Of a stretch of 64,000 nt of DNA, positions 51,146-63,086 are shown piece after piece. The translations under genes were made by a program, and so were the position numbers. Location of the stretch: NCBI GenBank assembly GCA_034620365.1, contig JAQGEQ010000071.1:5022001-5086000 (forward strand), in the 5' to 3' direction. This DNA comes from Pegea sp. RAD2-039 (Eukaryota > Chordata > Thaliacea > Salpida > Salpidae). The first letter of the stretch is position 1. Each line of letters opens with the position of its first letter. The notes beneath the pieces are model-generated. The model ran no database searches, was not told the DNA's origin, and saw nothing but the letters and a program-made list of their open reading frames with translations.

Positions 51146-52068
51146 TTTAGAGACCTTCGTTTGGTGATAAATCTGCCATACAAGAGGCATTCATCATCTC
51201 AACTTTTAATGACGTTGATGATGAATTTAGGGTCTCATTTTCTTTTTCAAGAACCATCGAATAGTTGAAGAGATTAAAAAGGATCTTGGTTGCTTATTAA
51301 CAAATACCTCTTCTAAATATTTCTTGGTTTCAGCCAGCTTGTGATTTGCATCAAGTACTTTGCTACTGAGATGAACATTCTTCTGAATTTGTTTATTCAG
51401 GAGTTGCTGGAAAATTCAGAATGTTTTCATTTGATTACTGATTATTATTGATACTTGATAATTTGGTTTTTTACTGAGTTTTTGTAGAAGTATTTTACAA
51501 ACAAACAAAAGATTTTAGAATCGAATCAACTCACTAAAAATCTCAACTCTTCTGTCTCTTCTATGATCACTGATTAAGGTCATTTACTGATAAAAATCAA
51601 CAGATTCATGAAGAAAAAAGTCCTATCCGAACCAAGAGAGGTTGAAATATGACTCTGGAGATATTGTTTGATGCAAGCAACCCTGAATAAGTTTCAAATA
51701 TAGATGGGAAAGAAAATTCATTTGATCTTAATGGTCTTGAATGTCTCGATTGATAAAGAAACAGATGGGCTGATCTACCTAATGAATTTTCTGGTGATAC
51801 TTTAAAGAACTATTTACTTAAAGATTCTAGCACAGATATGACACTTGCAAGGATAAACGCTGAAGTGGACACGAATATGATTTTTCAAAGTTCCACTTTC
51901 ATTGAAACTTTGTTGACAAATATCACACTGACATGGTTTTTCACCAGTATGAATTCGACTATGATTTTTAAGATAAGATTTTAAATTTAAATCTTTCTTA
52001 TATTGGATACATCTAAATAATTTTTTCTTAGAACTTGCTTCATTTTCGTTTTTCCGGGTTGCTGGCAT
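51146..52068 (-). pseudogene. Decayed C2H2 zinc-finger protein gene with C-terminal coiled-coil remnant
   Basis: From 52068 the minus strand encodes three C2H2 fingers. Finger 1 has lost its second cysteine (FRCIQY) but keeps NHSRIH and the TGEKP linker. Finger 2 is intact (CDICQQSFN ... LKNHIRVH). Finger 3 starts CHICARIFK and resumes one frame away as NSSLKYHQKIH after a stop and frameshift near 51814. Further downstream a Gln/Lys/Leu-rich, coiled-coil-like stretch (QQLLNKQIQKNVHLSSKV) reads from about 51414. A frame-shifted EKENETLNSSSTSLKVEM stretch then ends in TAA near 51149. I infer a dead transcription-factor-like gene or fragment. Confidence 0.6.
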
Positions 52069-53551
52069 TTCATTTATTTGAAGTTTTAAATAATTATTGA
52101 GTACTTTGAAAAGTTGAAGATTTTTTTATTATTCGTAAACTAATTTTAATCTACAACAAATTAATAAAACAAGAATATTCAAATTGAAAAAAAAACATGT
52201 CATACAAAAATCTATTAAAAAAAAGCTAAGTAAAGTTTAAGTAATCGAAACCAACTTTAAAAAAGTTTTAGATATGTAATTTAGCAAACAGACATTAAAA
52301 TTAGTTTAACAATATATTATATATATTTTTAATATTTAACAAATTTTTTGATTAAAGTTATTTAAAAATATTCAAAAATAAATAAATTTCGATTAAAGCA
52401 TTAGAAGACTGAAGATTGACACAAAAATAAAAAACATAATCTAACTTTTAGTAGTTTTAAGTCTAAAATTTTAAAAAATAAGTTTCTAGTGATAACAAAC
52501 ATGAAAAAAAGATTTTTAAATATATTTTCAAAAAATCAAATATAAAAGTTATAGAAATAATTTAAAAGTTTAATAAAGTTTTCAAGAATTTCAGATTATA
52601 ATGGAGAAATAATCAGATATAGATGAAAATAGAAATCAACTAAAATCAGGAGAACGCAAGTTTCAATTACAAAATTTCATTGCAGAAAATTGGACAATAT
52701 AAAAACTTGATAAGTAAAAAAAAGTTACATTATGGATAGATAGTATCACAAATATAATAATGATTTAGAAAAATTAAATTTCAAACTTATTACACCCATT
52801 AATCAGTAATTAAGAATAAAAATAGTTTTTGCGACAACGCACAGAAACACACAAAAGATCAGAAGCTTGATTAGTGATGTCACTGAAGTACAATTATGTT
52901 AAGAAATCTTCCACAAATGGCGCAATTGAGCTCATTCTAAGTTTATGATTACCCAATTGCAAAGAAGATTAATTAACATAACTATTTCCTATAAACTATT
53001 AGAACTAAAATATTCTTCTCTGTAATTAAAACAAATTTATAAAAAAATCAAAATATTGAACTTTGTAGATATTGTAAATATTAAAAGTTAATTCAACTAA
53101 TCTTTTAAAATTGTTAGATTTATATTAAACTAATGATGAAATAAAATAAATTACGTCGTGTCTTTCTTAAGATTTCTTTTGGTCTAAAAACTCGTTTCTA
53201 ACTTAAAAAATTATTTCAAGCCAATGTAACCAACGAGTATTGTATTATATATATTGAATTATATTTCTGATGTTGTTTATAACTTTGGTTTTGCACAGCA
53301 AACTCACATTATAATTTTGGTCAAAATTGTTGGTAACATTTTTAAATATTTGGTAACAAATTTGATCAGTTTATATTTAGGATTCTCATTAACGGGGATT
53401 TTGTGAAATTTAGTCTACATCACAATTAAGGTTTGCCGCGTTTTTTAAAACACTTATATTATAAAAAAAATTAATAGAGTTAATTTCCATTGTAAGATCA
53501 TAGCAAATAAGTTGATTTAGCTGATTTATTAGAATAAATATTAGTTTGGTT
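52069..53551. other. AT-rich spacer, nothing recognised
   Basis: No protein-like exon or repeat identified before the left border of the second duplicated segment. Confidence 0.4.
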
Positions 53552-54065
53552 TTAGTTCTAAAATTTTTCTTGAATTTATTAAACAAGTTTTAGGGAATTT
53601 AGTGTAGTTACTTCTGTTAATGATTACTTTCAATATTTAAAGAAATAAAATCCTTAATCCTTTTGTTTTCAGTGTATTTATCAGCTGCTAACTTATAATT
53701 GACTAACTAAAGATAAGTTTTAAACTTTTTAGAATTCAATTTGAAAACAAAGCAAAGAAATAAAGATATAAAATTCCTCAATCAACACAAGTAGACAAAC
53801 AGTAAGAAAAGGTACAAACACACCACTAAGTTACTTGCATCTTCGAAAAGAGCCTCAAATTAATTAAATCTTATCTTAAGCATTAGGTGGATTAAAATAA
53901 AGAGTTTAAATCTTCTTACTTATATGAATAAACTTATCATAAATTTTTCAAGCTAAAATATGAAATCGATTATTCATTATTAATATAATTATGATATATT
54001 TGATTAATGTCAGTGTTTGTAATCTGCAGTGTAAAAAAAATTCATATATAAGTATAAAAAGTGTC

Positions 54066-54153
54066 ATCAAATATAACTTAATTGTTAAAGGAATCAAAAT
54101 ATTTCAATATTAAAGTAATAAATGAATTTTTTCTATTGCTGGTCGTTCTGTTG
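54066..54153. other. Copy-specific insertion (or copy A deletion) of about 88 bp
   Basis: Copy A runs AAGTGTCAGAGACATTTTTT without a break. Copy B has AAGTGTCATCAAAT ... CTGTTGAGACATTTTTT. The extra AT-rich sequence has no inverted repeats and no coding potential that I can see. A short microhomology at the edges would fit a simple indel. Confidence 0.7.
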
Positions 54154-55164
54154 AGACATTTTTTGCTTTTGGTTTTATCCATTTCTGGTATTTAAGATTT
54201 TTTTTCTTTTTATAAATTATAGGTCGTTGTTAGTTCAGTTTTCGTTTACTGATATTTTAAAATGAACAAATGGCATAAAAAGCGATAATAAAAAAGTAGC
54301 AAAAATTAAATAAAAGAAATCACAATAATTTCAACAATGACTAACGACCAATAAAAGTTGTTAAGAACTGTTTTCTTTGGTGTGATCAGTTTTTATAACT
54401 TAAACGTTTGAATAATGAAAAGAATTTTACTTAACTCAACAAATAACATTTAAGTTTCTTTTTGGCTTAACTTATTTCATCAAAACCCTCAAGTTGATTT
54501 TGTAGCCGTCTTAGTTCTTTTATATTTATCTCAATTTATTTAGAAGAGACAAAAATTGCCTAGTTATGTTTCTTGTATTAATTTTATTCGTCTTCAGTTT
54601 CTCATATTTAAATTCTAAATTATAAGTAATAATGACAAGATTTATATGAAACGATTTAAATTAAGTTGATTCAAAACATCTTTCGTGAAACGTAGCATCT
54701 TAAGAACTTTCGATATCATTTGATTTCTAAAAAGTACTAAACAAAAATCACTTATTAAATTGCTAGCTTCATATTAATTTTTAATATTACAATTTTTGTT
54801 ATACATTTTTTTTATTGAGTATATTCGATAAAAACATAATCTACAATTCTTCACTTAGTTTCTTTTAATATACCATTGAGCATTTTTCAGAAGTTGATTT
54901 TTAGGACTAAGCTTGAAGCTCTAAAAAATTAATACTCAAAGTTAGTATAAACTAAATAATTGTATTATTGTGTTATAATTATTTATTTAATCATTACTTT
55001 ATTGTTTTATATTTGTAATTCTTAAAAACAACTTTTGATGAAAGCAGTTCGTAAAAACAAGTAACTATTTCAAGTAAATTGCACAAAAACATATAGTTAG
55101 ATTTTAAATTAACGTAAAACTGGTATCTAAGCTCTAGTAATTAGATTAATTGAACTTTTCTTAC

Positions 55165-55498
55165 CTCTAGCCATGCACAAGTAGTAACATGTTTTACAAG
55201 CTACGTAATTAAAAGGTGTTGTTCTACAAATAGCTTCGCACTCCGCCTTGCAAAGCTTTCGTTTATCTTCTATATTTTCAAAGCCTTCTGGCCGGGTACC
55301 ACCTGGTCCTCGTCCTGGGCCACCCCTTCCAGGGCCTCCTCTTCTTGGACCACCTTGTCCCGGGCCTCCTCTTCTGGGACCTCTTTGACCTTTTAGAAAA
55401 AAATTACTTTTAAGTTATTTAAAAAGTCTGACTTGTAAGTTACTACCTTGAGCAACAGCAAGACACAACAATAGAGCAAAAAGAACCACAAATCGCAT
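55165..55498 (-). CDS. Small secreted Gly/Pro/Arg-repeat protein with cysteine-rich C-terminus, copy B
   Basis: Exon 1 is 55498-55447 (52 nt) and exon 2 is 55389-55165 (225 nt), with the same structure as the gene at 47208. The differences I see in exon 2 are two silent changes in the Gly-Pro repeat and one codon change, GAG to AAT (Glu to Asn), just before the cysteine-rich part. All six cysteines and both splice sites are kept. The possible third exon is also kept open here, entered after GAAATAG at about 55055. Preservation of the frame suggests that both copies are functional. Confidence 0.7.
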
Positions 55499-55761
55499 TT
55501 TCATCTGTTTAATTGTTTGAAAAATATTCAAATATCTAGAAACAAAATGTGGAAAAGTTTAAATTAACATTAATAAGAGAGCTGAATCTAACTATAACAA
55601 GAAAAGTTCTACGAATAGTAAAACTTTACTACTTTAATGTTTGAATAAAATGATAAAACAAGGCTTGTTAAAATTAAAACCGAATTGTTATATCACTCTT
55701 TATTCCAAATAAATTGTATTAAAGTTGAGTGCACCACTGCTTATATGAGCTACAATTGGTA

Positions 55762-55807
55762 CCCTGCGGCAAACCCATGATGTAATGCAGCAAACTTTAG
55801 CAGCATT
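55762..55807 (-). promoter_or_regulatory. Shared upstream motif, copy at 55.8 kb
   Basis: Identical by eye to the copy at 47472-47517 and placed at the same distance from its ATG (55498), as expected from the segmental duplication. Confidence 0.5.
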
Positions 55808-57647
55808 ACTTACAGCTTGATTTTACAAGCAACTTAATTGAACCACATTTAGTTCACCTTAAAGTACCTGGCAATTGTAAAAGCTAAGTACTTGATTAGA
55901 TACCAACAGATGCAAAGATGAGTATTTTCGGATTTGTTGTGGACATAGAAGCAAACTTGAGATAATTTATCCATAAAAGTGAACTTACAAAAAATTCAAA
56001 TAAATAAATACTGTCAAATTTTACAAAAACCATCATTGCTTTTATTGGTTATGTTTTTTTTATCGTTTATCAAACTTATTTCAAATAAAGATATAAACAA
56101 CTAAAATAGGTTCAGAAAACATCAAACTTGTTTTGATAAATGTTTTGTACAACTTGTTGATAATTTATTTAGTTTTTTTTGCCACGAAATAATGGCAGTT
56201 GAGTTTGAAGTGCTAATTATGTTCTTGAAGTTATTTGTAAAAGATATTTAAATAAATATAAAGTTAACATTTAATTCTATTTATCTGAAAATTAGTTTCA
56301 AAGCAGGTTTTTTAAAGTTAATTTTAGTTTATATATTTTTTGATTATCTTTTTAGAAATTAAATCAAAATGATAATTTTGTTCTGTCGCCCAGGGGAAGA
56401 GAATGTACCTGCTTAAGGAATTCAAAAGATGTCCATTTTCTTAAAATCTACAATTTGAATAGCAACTAGTTCTGATGTATCTTCGATATCACTTTTTACA
56501 AATAAAAAAAAATCATAGCTTGCTTCTTTTCAGTATTTATATGAACAACATTTTTTATATTATTTAAAAGCAATAATCTTATTACTTGAACATTACATTT
56601 GTTTGAAGTAAACGATCATTAAAAATTTGATTTTTAAAATTTGCTACTGTGGCAATTACAATATTCAAAAAGTTTTATACTCTAAACTTTAAATACTGTT
56701 TACTTTTTAAAGAAATTTAGCGATGGTTTTGACTCTTGTTAAAAAACTCTTGTTAAGTTTTCTTAAATCATAGCTTTTAAACTTTTATCAAATTTGTTTA
56801 GCTATTTTTACAATTAGTATTTTTGTTATCTGTTAATTGTTTTAAGAGTTTAAAATTAAAAGATTCTTTATCAAAATTTCTTTTTGTATTAATTCATTTT
56901 AAACTTATTTTTAAGTATAACAAGTTTTTACTTCTTTTTGTTTAGCTTGTTTGTAATTATTACTTAAGTAATTCAAGTTATCTATTAAATTTATTTAATA
57001 ATTAAATATTTTGAGTTTTCATAAGTAATCAATAACAACATGAAACTTAGTTTAAGCTTACTCAAAATTATTTTGGTAGACTGATACTGCATTTGCAAAA
57101 TGTTGCTAAAAATTATAAAATAATCTATCAATATTTTGAAAATTCTATATGATCTTGTGACTAGATGTGTCTGAGATGTTATCTCAAATAATTTAATCTG
57201 TAGCAACTACCACTGTTGGATTACATAAAACATATTATCTCTTTAAATAGTTATCAAGTAAAAATACAGTTTGGCTTAAGGCTAAAATTTCAATTCGAAA
57301 TAATATCTTAAAAATAGATGTCATAATAATGTTAAAGTAGAACTACAAAATTTGAAATTTAATTCTTTTAATAACTAGAAAATATTTCGATATTTTTCAA
57401 GTTTCGTCAGCACCAGTTAAAATTGAGGGAAATTTTATCAATTAGATTATTTGTGCTGTGAGTTTAATTATAACCATAAAGCTGTTGACCTAGTTTACTT
57501 TTACTTAACATTTTTTTGATATGATTGATTTTTTGTGTTTATAAAAGATAATTTAGTTAATAATATTTATTACTGACAAATGTTTTATTTGTTTTCTATC
57601 TTAACATCTTTTATATGAGATTTTCGATTATAAAAAAGACACAAAAT

Positions 57648-57708
57648 AAAAATTATTTTAATTCTAGGTATGTTGATGACCTTTCGTTCAGACCGACATA
57701 TATATGTT
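57648..57708 (+). pseudogene. Relic of the cysteine-rich secreted-protein first exon, copy B
   Basis: Same decayed, ATG-less signal-peptide exon as at 49377-49437, with extra changes (ATGATCTTTTGT became ATGACCTTTCGT, which replaces Cys with Arg). Because both copies lack the ATG, the loss predates the segmental duplication. Confidence 0.6.
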
Positions 57709-58797
57709 AACAATAAGTAATTTAATTTTAAATAATATTTAATGTGATAAACCTCAATATTTTAATCTAATTCTCTATTCTGTAGTTTACATATTATTTG
57801 TGTTTAAACTTCACTTTTTAAACGTTATGACATCTGTCTTAAAGTAACAAGTTTACTATAAACTCTTTTATAAGTAGCAAAAAAATAAAGCAGTTGAAAA
57901 TATCTTGTGGTTTGTAATCCCCCTTCTTGCATTATTTGCAGAAAGAGCATTCATGTGATCAGATGGAATATAGAAGATCTCTTTCGATTTCATTGAAACT
58001 TATGTTAAACCAATAAATTACCAACCCAATTTAGAATGTAAGAATAGATTTGTTTAAAAAATTCAGGTACAAATAATATGAAAATAATTGAAACTCTGTT
58101 AACTAGATTTTTGGAAAATTTGCAATTGTTGAAATTTTAATTATAAACCAATTTTAGTTTCAGTAAACCATTAAAAACACCAAAAAATTGTCTGGAAATA
58201 TAAAGAAAGTTTCTATACACCTGAACTTCTAAACATTTTTTAACTATCTTTCAAATTTATACTGATGTGTATCACTAAGAACAACTATTTTTGTAGCTGT
58301 AAAAATTGCGACAGGTAAAATATGCTAAAAGACTTTTATTAAATGAGAAAATAAAGCTTAATTAACAGTTTTAGTTTAGATGACTCGTGTTGACATCTTT
58401 ATTATAAAGCTTTGTGTAGTACTAAGTAAAAAAGAAACATGATAAACCATTTGCTGGCTATTGATGGTATAACCAATCTATTAAAGTTTTTTGATGCAGT
58501 CAAGTTTATCATTTAATTATAAATTTAGAATTAAATAATTTGCAAAAATTTAAAAATTATAATTTTTCAAACTTTCTTCATCTTTTGCAAAACTATTGTG
58601 AAAAATATAAAATAGATTTTTTACAAACTTGGATTGATTCAATATGTGACATTTATTTCAAATTATTTAAAGTAACATTTATGAAATGAAATAATAAATG
58701 ACAATCAATACAAGCTAATCAAAAGTCAATTTAAAAACAGAGCTAAAACTAAAAAATTGAATGAAGTAGACTGCTGAGAAAGTTTTTAAGACCACAA

Positions 58798-61700
58798 CTA
58801 GCTATTGTGAGGTCCACTTACTGTAAGTACTAGTGAATCACGATTTGGACTTTTAAAAGCCCGCGCAATAGAAGCTACAGCAGCGTTGTGAGATAAACCT
58901 TGTAATGGTTTATCATTAACAGCATGAACTATATGACCAACTTGTAGCCTTGTACATTTATGAGAACAGCTTCCTTCCTGAAAATGAAACTTGCTAAAAA
59001 CTTTCTACCGTTTGGAAATTTATCTCCAATAAAAAATTAACAAATACTTTTAAAATCATTTCATTAAACTTTAAATTTTTGTTGAAAATCTACTTGTATT
59101 GCTCTGATTCTTGGTAAAGGCTGTTCAGTTCCAGCACCTCCTTCAATTGTTAATCCGAGGTTATTTGCCACTCGAAAAATTACCATCTTTTGTAGCTCTA
59201 TATCATCGTTTTCACAAGTCAAACTCTCATCATCTTTACAGAGGTCCTGACAATAAGTAGATTTAGCTTTACAAAAATGGCTAAAAGGCAGCAAAATACT
59301 GAAGTAGCAACTTACAGAAGATGGTTTTTCCATAGAAGTTTCAGGTGAATATTTGCTATGATTTGAAGAGCTTCTTGTTCAGATTTGAAAAATAAAAAAA
59401 ATCAATTTAAATATGAAAAGAAAACCAACAAAATGTTGGCAGCTGATGAAAAAAGAAAAGAAATAAAAACCTTTCATCAAAATCGCTTTTTTGCTCGACC
59501 TCATCCTGTATTCTCACATTTAGATTCTTCTTGTTTGTTGAAGTTGAAGAAGACTTAGAAGAATGAAATGAAATAGTTGGAGGAGTAGAAGTCCAACACT
59601 CCGGATCATTTGAAGTATCTTTAACTGGCGGTAAGCTGCTTGCACTTGACGAAGTTCGACTACTAGGACTCTCATCTAAGCTCTCTTTTTTCTCAGATTT
59701 AGGGGATGAAGATGAGTTCGGAGTAAACTGTATAGACTCCAGACTCTTTTTATTGTTCACCGCTTTTGTAAATCTTCCAATAGATATTCCAGACTTACGT
59801 TTTGGTGATAAAAGTTGAGAAGGTTTGAAGTTCTTATCAAAGCTGACAGATGTACCATTTGGTTTGTTAGATGCTGATCCATTAGATGAAAACAATCTCG
59901 GCGAAGATTCTTGACTGGATTCACTACTTTCTGGAGGAAAAAATTTAGCAGGGATCGAAAGAGGATTAGAAAGATCAGATTCTTCTTCACTTGGTTCATT
60001 GACATTTTCATTGATAACTAACTGAGATTGAGGCTGAGTAGAAACGCTGTAATCAGTTCGGTTCTTGATGTTTGTCTTGCGTTTAGGCTTCAACGGAGAA
60101 GGAATCTTCTTTTTCTTTGTTGTGATCTTTGAAAGAAGCTCTGTATGATGGGATATAGGAGGAGCAGGTGGGATTACAATCGGTGAATTTGTTATCGGAG
60201 GATCAAGACTAGGGGTTTCTTCTTCAATGCTATTTGATTGGTCTTCATTAATGATGTCTTTACTATGATCAGATGTGAGAGAGTCAAATTTATTAACATC
60301 TCTACTTCTGATGAGATCTCTGATGAGAGGTATGATTTTGAAGATCTAAAAAATGATCAAATTAGAACTGTAGAAGATTTAGAGAAAATCGAAGTCATAC
60401 ATCGTGATCAGTTGTTGATATTGAATTAAGGTAGTGTGTCAGCTCTTCCACTTCTAGATCACCGGAGGAGTATTTACAAACGTTATCTAGCAAGTTTTCT
60501 CGCCCAACAATCCAAGCTTTATTTTCACATTTGAACAACTTCATTTCCAGATCACTAACTAGATTTGATCCCAATCCATTTCTTGGTAAAGATGACGATC
60601 TTTGGTTTGAATGAAGAGTTTTTTTGAGAATCGGGACTTCATTTCTACCTCTTCGAGAGCGATATATCTCCTACAGGGGGACACGTGATTAAAATCTTAA
60701 ATTCGCATCAGTGATTTCACCTGAGGGATTTTCCCAGTGTACTTCACTGTCAGAATCAACATTTGAGATGATTTGATGACTTCAACAGCTTCTATATGAG
60801 AGATTCCTTCAAATCTGAATCCATTCACCTCAAGAATTTGATCTCCGATCTACAAAATTATAAATTTTTGAGTGTTTAAAATAAGCTCTGCAGTTGATTT
60901 TGTATTTAGTACTAATCTGGCCTTTTCAAATAATGGCCGAAAATGTTTTTTACTTTCAGTCCAGCATGATCAGCAACTGATCCTTTATCAACTCCGGTCA
61001 CATAAATCCCAATCCCATATTCTGATCCTCCTCTAATGAGTAGCCCAAACTTTTGATGCGGTTTAATTGAGATGTTGATCTGTAGAAGATATATAAAATG
61101 TTGGAACATTTTTTCCTCTTTAAGAAAAACCTTTCTTTCATCTGCTGCTGGAAGCCTCATTCTACTTCTACTATTATAACTTCTGACTCCAGATAATTTA
61201 GAACTTGTTTCATCGTCACTAGGTGGTGCTATTGGCTGACCTCCAGAAGCATCGATCCACGTGAAGCTTTTTGCTGTGTTCATCAACTTTTTTGCTCCTC
61301 CAGGAATAACTTTGATGCACAGATGTTTGGAAGACTTTAAAACCTTAAAATAATTAGTTTCGATAATTTGTGGCATTTGAATTTGATTCAAATGAAAAAA
61401 GAAATAATTTTCGGGAAGTTTGAATGTCAAAAAAGGTTTTTTAATTTGAAATAAAAACAAAAATAACAACTTATCACAAGAACGAAAGGAGTTTGTTGTA
61501 GTGAAGAGCTCTCAACTAGAATAGTTTTTGATAGTTGCAGTTAATGATAAGTACCTACTTGAAGTTAGACGTTTGCTCGTGTTAGTAAATTGGATTGAAA
61601 GAAGCAAACAATCGCTACTAACAGAACCAACTGTTTTGATTGTTAGTTAAAATAAAAATGAAGAAATTCTTGTAACTAGAGGAAATAAGACTTGATAACA

Positions 61701-63086
61701 ATTACAAACAACTTTTTTATATTTGAAAAATGAAAATTGATATATATTGGAGAAAAACTTAAATTTTAGTCGAACTTTATTCGAAGTAAAATAATAATTC
61801 AATTAATGATAGAAAAAGGTTGATTTTATATCTAAAAATGTACAATTGACTGAATGGTATGTAAAGAAACAGGAAAAAGTTGTTTCAACTCAGCAATTGA
61901 GAACTAATCAATATTTCATAAAGTCTTGAAACTGTTAGGTAGAAAAATGTAAAATTTAAACTTTCGAAATATTTGGAAAGTTAACAGCAGCTTTGTTTTA
62001 CTCATAGAAAAAATAGCTTGTCACATCTACCGTAAAAAACGTTTATATTCAGATATCCTTATTAAAAATACTTCAAATCTTACATATGTGAAACATTTTA
62101 GCTTTATAAGCAATAACAACAAAACAGTTTTAAATACTGATTTAAAAAAGTGATAATACTCAAAACTAATTACAGTAGCAGCCTCTATATGAGGTAAGTT
62201 GGAATGGAAAGCGGTTTTGTTCACTTTTATTATCATATCTCCTTGTTTTAATCCAGCTGTATCAGCAATAGAACCGGCTTCCACATGAGATATAAAAATT
62301 CCTAAAAATACCAAATAAAGACCAAGAAGTAGATAAAATATTAATTATGAATTTTTTGATGTTAAAAAACTAGAATTTTATTTATGAAGCCTTTTTTAGT
62401 GGAAACATTTAATTTGAAAATATTTTAACCACAAAAATATTAGATTTCAATTAGGGAAAGTTTTTATGTAATTAGAAGTACTTACCTGTACCCAGTTCCT
62501 TCCCGCCACCGATTATAAAACCGAGATCATTTTCTCTGATATCTTCTCTTACAAGATGAATTGTTGCGATGTTGTCACGCGACGTTGAACTCATTTCTAA
62601 AGAGCTCATCGGACTTCTAAAAGATAAAAGATGTTTTGTTAAGAATTTGTTCAGTTATTGAACTTTAAAAATAAAAGTAGAACTTTGGTTTCATTTTAGT
62701 TAAAGTAAAATTGAAGATATATTTAATAGGAAATCTCTAAAGTTCCTTAAATCTTTTATTAGATTAAAAAAATCAAAACTTTTAGGATTATGAGATATTT
62801 TTTGGTTAAATTAAGTTCTTTAGTTACACAGAGGTTATTTTGTTCAACGTAAATGAAGTTTAATAAAGCAAAAAAATATTAAGCAATTGGTTCATACATT
62901 TAAATTTTACACATTTTTCTAAACCACCTGGTATCAATGTTAGGCTTTTTTTTATTTTCTGTTGGACGTCTGTTCGCCTTTGAAGATTTCTTATCATTCA
63001 AAACTGCATTAACTTTTTTGCGTAAAGTCGACCCAAACTTTGTGGGTACGCGTTTTATTTTTTCCTCATTTGTTTGTTGGCTTTCA
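58798..63086 (-). CDS. WHRN: Whirlin-like PDZ scaffold protein (5' part outside or unresolved)
   Basis: Eleven exons: 63086-62928, 62616-62486, 62301-62174, 61343-61131, 61079-60954, 60849-60721, 60670-60401, 60345-59471, 59373-59316, 59246-59094 and 58977-58798 (TAG). They give 807 codons in one frame. PDZ1 spans 62616-61343 (LGFIIGGGKELGTGIFISHV). Next comes the whirlin-specific FTWIDASGGQPIAPPSDDE linker. PDZ2 is in 61079-60721 (LLIRGGSEYGIGIYVTGV, IGDQILEVNG). A harmonin-homology-like helical region spans 60670-60300. A long Ser/Pro-rich disordered linker follows. PDZ3 is at the C-terminus (LGLTIEGGAGTEQPLPRIRAIQ). Whirlin organises the Usher complex in hair cells and photoreceptors and has synaptic roles. 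A perfect GTAAGT donor overlaps the last codons, so an alternative C-terminus is possible. Confidence 0.93.

Larger units (their letters stand above)
53552..58372. repeat. Segmental duplication, copy B (about 4.8 kb, direct)
   Basis: Direct-orientation partner of 45313-50100, offset by about 8.24-8.27 kb. Contains the second Gly-rich secreted-protein gene and the second cysteine-gene relic. It carries one extra stretch of about 88 bp (54066-54153) and small deletions relative to copy A. Confidence 0.95.

Noticed and set aside
48721..57206. Nearly identical 71-codon minus-strand frames at 48721-48936 and 56991-57206
   Set aside because: They are conserved only because the whole 4.8-kb segment is duplicated. 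The product is low-complexity and no splice or start signals support it.
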